DNA from: Actinomycetes bacterium
Lineage (GTDB): Bacteria > Actinomycetota > Acidimicrobiia > Acidimicrobiales > Ilumatobacteraceae
DNA: 41,481 bases
NCBI GenBank assembly: GCA_025351965.1
Contig: JANXUX010000045.1
Location: 1-41,481, forward strand
Direction: 5' to 3'
The translations under genes and the position numbers were made by a program. Under the pieces are notes generated by a model, which saw only the letters and a program-made list of their open reading frames with translations, was not told where the DNA came from and searched no databases. Of the stretch, positions 16,261 to 24,132 are shown piece by piece. Numbering within the stretch: position 1 is the first letter of the stretch; every line of letters begins with the position of its first letter.

Positions 16261-16724
16261 GAGTTTGCCCACGAGCGTGCTCCGTGGCGCGGTTTCGGTT
16301 GGGGTGTCTGGTGCAATCGGTGAGCGGCGAGCGCCACCCCGACGGCGTTGACTCCGATGCCCACGATCATGAACGGGATTCGGTATTCGATGAGAAACGT
16401 CGCAGCACCGGTCGCTCCGATGAGCGGGGCAAGGTCGGCGATGTGGTGGGCGCAGCAGGCGACCATGCCAGCCGTCGATGCCCCGATCCCTGCGCCACCG
16501 GCCAGCGCGGCGGTGTGCTGGAGGCGGTGTCGGCGGCGGAGCTCGCTGACGAGCGCGACCTGGACACCGAATCCGCCCATGATCATCGCCAGGTAGTACC
16601 AATCGCGGGCTGCCTGATCGGCGAGGTGTTGAAACGAACCGGACGCAGTCCATACGACCCCGCCGTAGAAGAGGGCCAACATCACGGTTGCAATCAACGC
16701 AGTGCGCACGCTCCGCGCGTTCAC
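16257..16724 (-). CDS. Membrane protein with ACCAHH motif
   Basis: 155 residues with about four helices (ALIATVMLALFYGGVVW, YYLAMIMGGFGVQVALV, a Gly/Ala-rich one, and PFMIVGIGVNAVGVAL). The third helix carries MVACCAHHIADL, a Cys-Cys-x-His-His cluster placed to bind soft metal within the membrane. I do not recognise a named family with certainty. The gene overlaps the CopA-type ATPase stop (ATGA, 16721-16724) and the lipoprotein start, so it lies inside a copper-efflux operon and probably assists metal handling there (inference). Confidence 0.75.
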   Translation of the reverse strand: MNARSVRTALIATVMLALFYGGVVWTASGSFQHLADQAARDWYYLAMIMGGFGVQVALVSELRRRHRLQHTAALAGGAGIGASTAGMVACCAHHIADLAPLIGATGAATFLIEYRIPFMIVGIGVNAVGVALAAHRLHQTPQPKPRHGARSWANS

Positions 16725-19291
16725 CGGTCCCCCTGCCGAACAGGTTGGGCAGGACTTGCCGGACTCGGCGGGGCCGCCGCCCCGGTGGGCGCTGGCGGCC
16801 CAGGCGATCGAGTGGTCGGCGGTGCCGCCGGCAGCTTGATTCGTTTGAGCATGACCGCGTTGACGGCGACGATGATGCTGGAGCCGGACATCGACAGCGC
16901 AGCAATCTCAGGGCGCAGCACGAGTCCGAACGCCGGTTCGAAAACTCCAGCGGCAATGGGGAGGGCGATGACGTTGTATCCGACCGCCCAGCCCAGGTTC
17001 TGGCGCATCTTGCGCAACGTTCCGCGTCCGATCTGCAACGCGACCGGGACATCGAGAGGGTCCGAGCGCATCAGCACCAGGTCGGCGGTCTCGATCGCGA
17101 CATCCGTGCCAGCTCCGATCGCGATCCCAATATCGGCCTGTGCGAGTGCTGGGGCGTCGTTGACACCGTCGCCGACCATCGCGACCTTGCGACCCTGGGC
17201 CTGTAGTTCGGCGATCTTGGCGGACTTGTCGCCGGGGAGAACTTCGGCGATCACGGTGTCGACGCCGAGGATCCCGGCGATCCGTTTGGCGGTTGCCTCG
17301 TTGTCTCCGGTGAGCATCACCACCTCGATGTCGAGCGCACGCAGCGCTGCCACCGCAGCAGCTGCGGTTTCGCGGGGTGCGTCAGCCATCGCGATCAGCC
17401 CGACGGCTCGCCCGTCGACCGCGACGATGACAGCGGTACGACCGTTCTCGGCGAGTTGCTGACGTCGTTCAGCGAGCGCACCGAGGTCGATCTTCTCTCG
17501 CTCCATCAGCCGACGGTTGCCAACAGCAACACGTCGCCCATCGACCGTCGCGATCGCCCCATGGCCGGGGACGCTGTCAAATTCCTCGGCGCGAAACTCG
17601 GCCGCACCGCGGGATTCAGCCGCGAGCACGACCGCTCGGGCGAGAGGGTGCTCAGACTCTCGTTCCACTGCGGCGACGAGCGCGAGCATCTCTGCTTCGT
17701 CGATTCCGTCGACGATGATGTCAGTGACTTCGGGTTCGCCCTTGGTGAGCGTCCCGGTCTTGTCCATCACGACCGTGTCGATACGCGCGGCGGTTTCGAG
17801 TGCCATCGCGTTCTTGAACAACACCCCTCGCTGTGCGCCCAAACCGGTGCCGACCATGATCGCGGTCGGGGTCGCCAAACCCAGAGCGTCCGGGCACGTG
17901 ATGACGACCACGGTGATCGCGAACAGCATCGCCTCCGACACCGACCGATCCGCCAACAAATACCACACCGCAAACGTGGCGGCGCCGCCGAGAAGCGCGA
18001 CGAACACCAACCAGAACGCTGCCCGATCGGCCAGGCGTTGGCCCGGAGCCTTCGAGTTCTGTGCCTCCTGGACCAGCTTCACGATCTGGGCCAACGCCGT
18101 GTCAGCGCCGACCTTGGTCGCGCGCACGCGGAGTGTGCCCGTCGTGTTCAGAGTCGCCCCGATGACCTGATCGCCCGATGCCTTGTGGACAGGAAGGCTT
18201 TCGCCGGTGACCATCGACTCGTCGAGGTCACTGTCACCGTCCTCCACGATTCCATCGACGGCGACCTTCGCCCCAGGACGGATCAGCAGAAGATCGCCGA
18301 CAGCAACCTCCGCAGTGGAGATCTCGACCTCCACACCGTCACGCAGAATGGTGGCCTTGGGTGGCGCGAGATCGATGAGCGCCCGGATTGCTTCGTTCGC
18401 GCCACCTCGAGCACGCATCTCGAACCAGTGGCCGAGCAGCACGAAGGTCGCCAACACCGACGACGCCTCGTAGAAGACCTCACCCCCGCCGGTGAGGGTG
18501 ACCACCAGCGAATACGACCATCCCGCGCCAACGCCAACCGCGACCAAGACCATCATGTCCAACGTGCGCGCCCGCAACGCGCGCACTGCGCCGTCGAAGA
18601 AGATCCAGCCTGCCCAGAACACGACCGGCACGCTCAAGATCAGCTGGAAGATGTCGTCACGGAGGCCGAACGGTGCGCTGACGCTGAACTTGAGGACATC
18701 TCGGCCGATCGGTGACCACAACAGAATCGGGATCGACAGAACAGCTGCCACCAGGAACCGGCGGCGCATGTCAGCAACCATCGACGCCATCGACATACCT
18801 GCGTGCCCACCGTGACCCATCGCGTCATGCGGCGAACGCGTCGGCGACGACTCACCGTGGCCCGCCGGATGCGAGCCATGCGCTGCCATCTCGACGGCGC
18901 CCATTCCTGGCATCGCGTCGTGACCGGAGACCATGCCGTGACCGGACATCGCATCGTGGCCGTGCGTCAGGTCGTGACGGGGCTCCGTCATCGGCATACA
19001 AACGTGGGACGGTACGGACTGGCCGGCACAGTGGTAGCCGCAGTCCTGAACCCACTGTTGAAGATCGGCAACCGATGTCATGTTCGGGTCATAGATCACC
19101 GTCGCGGTCTGCGCCACCGGATTCGCGTCGACGTGCAAGACGCCAGGCAGTCGGCCGAGCAACGACTCCGCCACGGCCTTCTCAGATCCCCAATGAAGAT
19201 TGCCAACATGCAACACGGCGGTCGCTGCACCCGAGCCCTCTGCATGAGGGTCGTGTCCTGACTTGGTCTTGGCCGTCATGTCATGGGTCAT
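16721..19291 (-). CDS. CopA-like P1B-type ATPase with modified metal sites
   Basis: 856 residues from ATG 19291 (AGGAGAAC upstream). The N-terminal HMA-like domain (VLHVGNLHWGSEKAVAESLL ... TVIYDPNMTSV) has the fold signature but lacks the CxxC pair. A Met/His-rich linker follows (HGHDAMSGHGMVSGHDAMPG, then AHGSHPAGHG). The pump core shows SMVTGESLPV, DKTGTLTKGEPEV, SEHPLARAV (HP motif), MLTGDN and MVGDGVNDAPALAQAD. The sixth-helix motif is ITCPDALGLATPTAIM, that is CPD instead of CPC. It probably exports monovalent or divalent copper to the periplasm, where the multicopper oxidase acts. First gene of an operon with the ACCAHH membrane protein and the DTH/GGHH lipoprotein; all three genes overlap by 4 bp. 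Confidence 0.9.
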   Translation of the reverse strand: MTHDMTAKTKSGHDPHAEGSGAATAVLHVGNLHWGSEKAVAESLLGRLPGVLHVDANPVAQTATVIYDPNMTSVADLQQWVQDCGYHCAGQSVPSHVCMPMTEPRHDLTHGHDAMSGHGMVSGHDAMPGMGAVEMAAHGSHPAGHGESSPTRSPHDAMGHGGHAGMSMASMVADMRRRFLVAAVLSIPILLWSPIGRDVLKFSVSAPFGLRDDIFQLILSVPVVFWAGWIFFDGAVRALRARTLDMMVLVAVGVGAGWSYSLVVTLTGGGEVFYEASSVLATFVLLGHWFEMRARGGANEAIRALIDLAPPKATILRDGVEVEISTAEVAVGDLLLIRPGAKVAVDGIVEDGDSDLDESMVTGESLPVHKASGDQVIGATLNTTGTLRVRATKVGADTALAQIVKLVQEAQNSKAPGQRLADRAAFWLVFVALLGGAATFAVWYLLADRSVSEAMLFAITVVVITCPDALGLATPTAIMVGTGLGAQRGVLFKNAMALETAARIDTVVMDKTGTLTKGEPEVTDIIVDGIDEAEMLALVAAVERESEHPLARAVVLAAESRGAAEFRAEEFDSVPGHGAIATVDGRRVAVGNRRLMEREKIDLGALAERRQQLAENGRTAVIVAVDGRAVGLIAMADAPRETAAAAVAALRALDIEVVMLTGDNEATAKRIAGILGVDTVIAEVLPGDKSAKIAELQAQGRKVAMVGDGVNDAPALAQADIGIAIGAGTDVAIETADLVLMRSDPLDVPVALQIGRGTLRKMRQNLGWAVGYNVIALPIAAGVFEPAFGLVLRPEIAALSMSGSSIIVAVNAVMLKRIKLPAAPPTTRSPGPPAPTGAAAPPSPASPAQPVRQGDR

Positions 19292-19470
19292 CAGTTCTCC
19301 TGCAAAGCACGCGCCGAGGACGCTTCCTCTTCTGTCTTCATCATCGCTGAGGTGAGTGCCGGTGACCATCGGTGCCGGCTACGGAATACGGCTTCGGGTC
19401 TCCCGCATCTCGGAGCCATCAGCTCGCGTCGGTGGGCATCGCCGACGCCGGGGATCTCGATGAGCAGCAC

Positions 19471-21072
19471 CTACCGGACGTAGGAGACGACGGTGGCCAT
19501 CCCGGACTCGAGGTGGTAGGTGTTGTGGCAATGCATCATCCACTGCCCGGGGTTATCGGCGTCGAAATCGATGATCACGTTCTGACCGGGCAAGACGTTG
19601 ACGGTGTCCTTGCGTGGCCCATCGGGCCGGCCACCGATGCGGAACGTGTGTCCGTGGAGGTGCATCGGGTGCCACATCGCGGTCTTGTTGCGCAGCACCA
19701 GCCTGACCCGTTCACCGAGCTTCACGTCGATCGGCTTGTGGTCGGCGAACGAACGGCCGTCGATACCCCAGTTGTAGGACATCATGTCGCCCGTCAACGC
19801 GACATCGCGTTCGCGGTCGGTCATCGCGTTGGGCAACGCCACAGTGCTCAGCGCACGTAGGTCGTTGTATGTCAAGACTTGGCCAGCCAGCTCGACAGGA
19901 GTGACGCCGACTGGCGGTGCCGTCGATGCCGAAGCGTCGGTGGTTCGCAGAACAGCCTCAGCCGACGCGCCCTTGCCCTCCGCTGCAGCGACGATCGGCC
20001 ACGCACCCGAACGAGCCGTCACCACGACGTCATACCGTTCACCCATACCCAACACCAGCGTGTCGACCTCGACCGACTCAACCGCGAACCCATCGGCATG
20101 GGTGACCGTCATCCGGTGCCCGCCGACCGCGACCCGGTACGCCGTATCGGATCCCGCGTTGATCAAACGAAGCCTCACCCGGTCGCCAGACGCGACGGTC
20201 ATGGTGGGACGGTCAGCAGGCGGCCTGCCGTTGACGAGATGCAGTGGATAGGTGACGTCGCCAGCGTCGCCGTCGAGCAAGGTCGAGGTCATGCTCATGC
20301 CAGTTGCAGAACCGCCCCCGGTATCAGCCGAACCCATCCCGGCCATCCCGCCCATCCCGCTCATCGAACTCATGCGTTGACGCGCTTCGACGAGGGCCTG
20401 CTCGGGGTTCCGTCCGAGACCGTCCAGCCAATCGTCGAACACCAGCGTCTCATCATGATCGAACACGAGCGGCTCGGCCGGGTCGTCGACGATCAACGGT
20501 GCATACAAGCCCCGGTCGAGTTGTAATCCGGTATGCGGATGAAACCAATACGTACCCGGGTCAGGCACCGCGAACCGAAACGTGAACGCCGAGCCCGGTT
20601 GGATCGGCGGCTGGGTCAGATCATGGACGCCGTCCATGTCATTGCGAATGGCGATGCCATGCCAATGGATACTCAGATCCTCCGGAAGATCGTTCCGCAC
20701 GGCGACCTCGAGGATGTCCCCGGCCCGAGCACGGATCGCTGTTCCAGGAATGGCGCCGAACCCCCACGTCGAGACGATCTGGCCGGCAAGGTCGAAGGAC
20801 ATCGGCGCCGCCGTCAGCTTCGTGCTGACCGTCGACGCGCCGGGCCGAAGCCTCTCGAGTTCCCGGCTGCCGACGCTCGGGTCGTCGCTCTCAACCAACC
20901 TTCGATCGCTGGATCCACCACACGCGGCCAGCACGATCGCACCGCCACCGAGCACCAGCAGCCGACGCCGACTCAACGTGGGGAAGCAGCCCGTCGCCAC
21001 ACTTCCAGTGACAGCGTCCGGAGGGGAACAATTCGAGCCTCGGCCGCTGGCACTACCGTCTCTTACAGACAC
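19471..21072 (-). CDS. Tat-exported Met-rich multicopper oxidase
   Basis: 533 residues from GTG 21072. A twin-arginine signal with lipobox-like end (LSRRRLLVLGGGAIVLAAC) is followed by three cupredoxin domains. Copper-ligand motifs appear in order: SIHWHGIAI, TYWFHPHTGLQ, HPMHLHGHTFRI and MMHCHNTYHLESGM, giving the four pairs of ligands for type 1, 2 and 3 copper. A Met-rich segment (MSSMSGMGGMAGMG, about residue 240) resembles the methionine loops of CueO-type cuprous oxidases. The enzyme likely oxidises Cu(I) to less toxic Cu(II) in the periplasm. It is followed by the CopA-type operon on the same strand after 179 bp. GACTTCTAC, a half-site of the island dyad, lies 195 bp upstream. Confidence 0.92.
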   Translation of the reverse strand: MSVRDGSASGRGSNCSPPDAVTGSVATGCFPTLSRRRLLVLGGGAIVLAACGGSSDRRLVESDDPSVGSRELERLRPGASTVSTKLTAAPMSFDLAGQIVSTWGFGAIPGTAIRARAGDILEVAVRNDLPEDLSIHWHGIAIRNDMDGVHDLTQPPIQPGSAFTFRFAVPDPGTYWFHPHTGLQLDRGLYAPLIVDDPAEPLVFDHDETLVFDDWLDGLGRNPEQALVEARQRMSSMSGMGGMAGMGSADTGGGSATGMSMTSTLLDGDAGDVTYPLHLVNGRPPADRPTMTVASGDRVRLRLINAGSDTAYRVAVGGHRMTVTHADGFAVESVEVDTLVLGMGERYDVVVTARSGAWPIVAAAEGKGASAEAVLRTTDASASTAPPVGVTPVELAGQVLTYNDLRALSTVALPNAMTDRERDVALTGDMMSYNWGIDGRSFADHKPIDVKLGERVRLVLRNKTAMWHPMHLHGHTFRIGGRPDGPRKDTVNVLPGQNVIIDFDADNPGQWMMHCHNTYHLESGMATVVSYVR

Positions 21073-21338
21073 AACGCACCCTCTCGCACTGGCAAAGAAC
21101 CCGCATGCTCGTGGGCGGAGGCAGGAGCCGCCCGATCCAATTCGGCCAGGGCGGACTCCGAAGACAAGCCCCGGTCACGACGAACCCCGCTAATATCGAT
21201 AACCATGGGTCAAGTTGAACCCAACGCGCTGACTCGGGACATCCGTGGCTGCCCCTGATTCCACCGGGTAGAAGTCCGAAGAAGCCTGCGGTGTCGGCGC
21301 GGTCGCGATCCCGACCGGGCAGCTACTACACTTTGTCG

Positions 21339-22595
21339 ATGACCACGCCAACCACGCAACAGGATTTGCAGGGTGGCGCAGGCGGTCGGCCTCTGAAGGT
21401 TCAGACGCTACTCGAGGCGGTGCTGTTGTTGGCCGGTGAGCACGAGTTGGAGACTGTGCTCGGGCGGATCGTGGCGGGTGCCGCAACGATCGCAGATGCG
21501 CGTTATGCCGCACTGGGGATCTATGACGAGACCGGGGCGATCGAGTCGTTCATCCATTGCGGAATGGACGAGGACTCGTCGGCACGGATTGGAAGCCTGC
21601 CTGGTGGACATGGACTCCTTGGTGAGGTGATTGTCGCCGGCGGACCGATACGCCTGACCGATCTCGGACTCGACCCGCGTTCTGGCGGTTTCCCACCGAA
21701 TCATCCGCCGATGCGGACGTTCCTCGGGGTACCGGTCGGTCGGGGCAGTCGACGGTACGGCAACCTGTACGTCACCGAGAAGGCCAACGGAGAACCATTC
21801 ACCGACGAGGACGAGGCGATGGTCGTGGCTTTCGCCGCGTTTGCTGTCGGAGCGATCGAGAGCGCTCATCTTGTTCAGGCAGAACGAGCACGGGCCGAGG
21901 CGCTCGCTGATCTCGCCGTTGCAACGGAGCGGATTGGTTTCAAACGGGAGATCTTGGCTGAGATCCTCAATGCTCAGGAATCGGAGCGAGCCCGGGTCTC
22001 ACGAGATCTTCACGATGACATCGGCCAAGCACTCACCTCGGTGCTGCTTGGCCTCCGGCTCGTCGAATCGGCGCTCGCGAGTGGTGCGGGAGCAATCGAT
22101 GACGCCAGCCGGCGTACCGAGCAGGTCCGCGAGCTGGCCGCCGACGCGTTGCGTCGGACCCGCCAGTTGGCGTTTGATCTGCGACCAACCGTGTTGGACG
22201 ATGTCGGATTGCTGCCAGCTCTCGAACGGCTGGCCGCGGACATGACTGCCCGTGGCGATACCACGGCCACGGTTGTCGCCCACGGTCTCGCTGTCGAGCG
22301 GTTGTCACCACAGACCGAAACCGTCGTGTACCGCGTCACGCAGGAAGCGTTGACCAACATCACGCGCCATGCCAGCGCCGCCACTGCCAGCATCACCCTG
22401 ATCGTGGCGGAGGGACGAATGCGAGTTCTCGTCGAGGACGACGGTTCCGGCTTCGAAACCGGTACGACGCCAACGCCAGGGCACCTCGGCCTCAGGGGCA
22501 TGGCCGAACGGGCGGACCTCGTCGGAGGAACGGTGCAACTCTCGTCGATCCCGGGCGCAGGTACGACAGTGTTGTTGGAGTTGCCCCTTGGCTGA
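21339..22595 (+). CDS. GAF-domain sensor histidine kinase (NarL-partner, HisKA_3)
   Basis: 418 residues from ATG 21339. Residues ~20-170 form a GAF domain (LEAVLLLAGEHELETVLGRI ... LLGEVIVAGGPIRLTDL, FLGVPVGRG). No membrane helix is present, so the kinase senses inside the cell. HisKA_3 has ARVSRDLHDDIGQALTS (phosphorylated His), and HATPase_c shows the N box ALTNITRHA, VEDDGSGF and GHLGLRGMAERA. Kinases of this DevS/NreB-like kind respond to redox, gases or small ligands; the ligand here is unknown. The start of the response-regulator gene overlaps its end. CTACTACACTTTGT, like half of the island dyad, lies immediately before the ATG. Confidence 0.88.
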   Translation: MTTPTTQQDLQGGAGGRPLKVQTLLEAVLLLAGEHELETVLGRIVAGAATIADARYAALGIYDETGAIESFIHCGMDEDSSARIGSLPGGHGLLGEVIVAGGPIRLTDLGLDPRSGGFPPNHPPMRTFLGVPVGRGSRRYGNLYVTEKANGEPFTDEDEAMVVAFAAFAVGAIESAHLVQAERARAEALADLAVATERIGFKREILAEILNAQESERARVSRDLHDDIGQALTSVLLGLRLVESALASGAGAIDDASRRTEQVRELAADALRRTRQLAFDLRPTVLDDVGLLPALERLAADMTARGDTTATVVAHGLAVERLSPQTETVVYRVTQEALTNITRHASAATASITLIVAEGRMRVLVEDDGSGFETGTTPTPGHLGLRGMAERADLVGGTVQLSSIPGAGTTVLLELPLG

Positions 22596-23250
22596 CATCG
22601 TGCGTGTCGCGTTGTGCGACGACCATGGCGTTGTTCGCAGCGGTCTGCGACGAATTCTTGACGCCGAGGAGGATCTCCACGTGGTTGGGGAGGCCGGCAC
22701 CGTGAAAGAGGCCTTGGCCCTGGCCCAAGCCTGCTCACCTGATGTCTTCGTCATGGATCTCGGACTTCCAGACGGGAGCGGAATCGACGCGACCGCCGAG
22801 GTGATCCGACTCAGCCCAGGAACCCGGGTCCTCGTGCTGACGGTCCACGATGACATCGCCTACCTGCGACGCGCATTCGACGCCGGCGCTGTCGGCTATC
22901 TCGTCAAAGAAGCCGCCGACATCGACCTCGTCCAGGCTGTCCGAATGGTGGCCAGCGGCAGACAATACGTGCATCCCACCTTGGGCGCTGCCCTGCTCAC
23001 CCCCGACGCTCCGTCGCCGCGACTCGGCGGGCCCGGCGGCGAGCTCTCGGATCGCGAACTCGAAGTGTTGCGCATGATGGCTCTCGGACTCACGAACACC
23101 GAGATTGGTCAGCGGCTCTACGTGTCAGTACGCACCGTCGAGACCCACCGCTCCCACATCCACCAAAAACTCAACGTTCGCAACCGGGCCGAACTGGTTC
23201 GGCGGGCCAAACAAGCTGGACTGCTCGACGACGACCAGTCGAGTCCGTGA
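22588..23250 (+). CDS. NarL/FixJ-family response regulator
   Basis: 220 residues from TTG 22588, overlapping the kinase gene by 8 bp. Receiver domain: ALCDDHGVVRSGLRRIL (acidic pair), VFVMDLGLPDGSG (phospho-Asp), VLTVHDD (Thr) and YLVKEA (Lys). The LuxR-type helix-turn-helix is ELSDRELEVLRMMALGLTNT through VSVRTVETHRSHIHQKL. Partner of the overlapping kinase. Targets are unknown; the copper genes nearby are candidates. Confidence 0.92.
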   Translation: MADIVRVALCDDHGVVRSGLRRILDAEEDLHVVGEAGTVKEALALAQACSPDVFVMDLGLPDGSGIDATAEVIRLSPGTRVLVLTVHDDIAYLRRAFDAGAVGYLVKEAADIDLVQAVRMVASGRQYVHPTLGAALLTPDAPSPRLGGPGGELSDRELEVLRMMALGLTNTEIGQRLYVSVRTVETHRSHIHQKLNVRNRAELVRRAKQAGLLDDDQSSP

Positions 23251-23325
23251 CCTCCCGCATCGACACTCCGTAGCCAGCGCGGATGCGACGCCCAGCCCAG
23301 ACCACCACCATGGGGGGATGACGGG

Positions 23326-23757
23326 TTGCGCGCACAGGTGACGATCGCTACGAGCAGCCCGGCTAGCGTCGTGCTCGTCGTCGCCCACTGTGCAATGCGC
23401 GCCCTCATCATCGATCTCCTCGACCGCGACGGCGGCCGATGGACAGTCACAGCGGTCGACTCCGTCGCTGAACTCACCGAACTCGCCGACAACACCACTG
23501 TCGACCCAGTCCTCGTCGTCGTCGACACAGCGGACTTCGCGGCGGTCCGTCGACACTTGCCGTCACGTTTGGCGACTACCCAGGTGATCGTCATCGGCCC
23601 TGAACCCGATCCCGCTTACCGCCACGCTGCCCTGAGCGGAGGGGCCGTCGGATGGCTGAGCCGAGAACACGTGGCCGAAGAACTCTGCGACGCGCTTCGC
23701 GCTGCTCTCGCCTGCGACAACGACTCACCATCGACGACAGACGAATCAGTTCTGTAG
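23326..23757 (+). CDS. Orphan receiver-like protein without output domain
   Basis: 143 residues, TTG start at 23326 (an in-frame GTG at 23338 is possible). The fold order looks like a receiver: VVLVVAHCAMRALIIDLLDR, then VLVVVDTADFAAVRRHL (Asp where the phospho-Asp would be), QVIVIGPEP and the GGAVGWLSREHVAEELCDAL ending, like the GAxGYLxK-helix of true receivers. The acidic pair after strand 1 is replaced by AHC and the switch Thr/Lys are not clear, so phosphorylation is doubtful. It follows the two-component genes by 75 bp on the same strand and may modulate them (inference). Confidence 0.6.
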   Translation: MRAQVTIATSSPASVVLVVAHCAMRALIIDLLDRDGGRWTVTAVDSVAELTELADNTTVDPVLVVVDTADFAAVRRHLPSRLATTQVIVIGPEPDPAYRHAALSGGAVGWLSREHVAEELCDALRAALACDNDSPSTTDESVL

Positions 23758-24132
23758 CAGCTCCAATCTGTCGCCTGGCGGAGCGCACCACACAGCGGGC
23801 GGATCCGTGGTCCAGTTCTTCTTGGCCACCGCGAGATTGCGGCACAACTCGCCGCGAAGGCGATCCCGCCGTTCCCCGCCATTCCGATCCCACCATCGTC
23901 ATTGCATCTGTCCACTGAGCATTGCATCAACCTGAACCACCGACCCGCATCCCCAGCTCACCGCCATCACCCCCACCGGCCCCCACGGGGCTCACCCCCC
24001 TCCCCGTCCCCCGCCCTCACGGGGCTCACTCCGATCTTGCATCCAATGCAATACACAACCTTTATGGACACGTGCACCAATGGTGCTCGTACCCGTCACG
24101 AAATGATGGTTTCGCAGGCATGTGTTGGTGTG
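23758..24132. other. Gene-free repeat region upstream of the relaxase: candidate oriT
   Basis: No gene is seen here. The stretch holds two direct copies of CATTGCATC (23900-23908, 23920-23928), a 12-bp direct repeat CACGGGGCTCAC (23984-23995, 24018-24029) in a C-rich tract, and the inverted repeat TTGCAT-CCA-ATGCAA (24037-24051), whose left arm repeats the TTGCATC of the first motif. Relaxases of the MobF family usually nick an oriT next to their own gene, and such sites carry direct and inverted repeats. The position, 80-230 bp before the relaxase start, fits; the nick site is not identified. Confidence 0.5.

Noticed and set aside
15793-17052. Extending the DTH/GGHH lipoprotein upstream to 17052
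   Set aside because: The extension is Arg/Pro-rich sequence overlapping two well-supported genes; GTG 16260 gives a clean lipoprotein signal and a 4-bp overlap with the previous gene.
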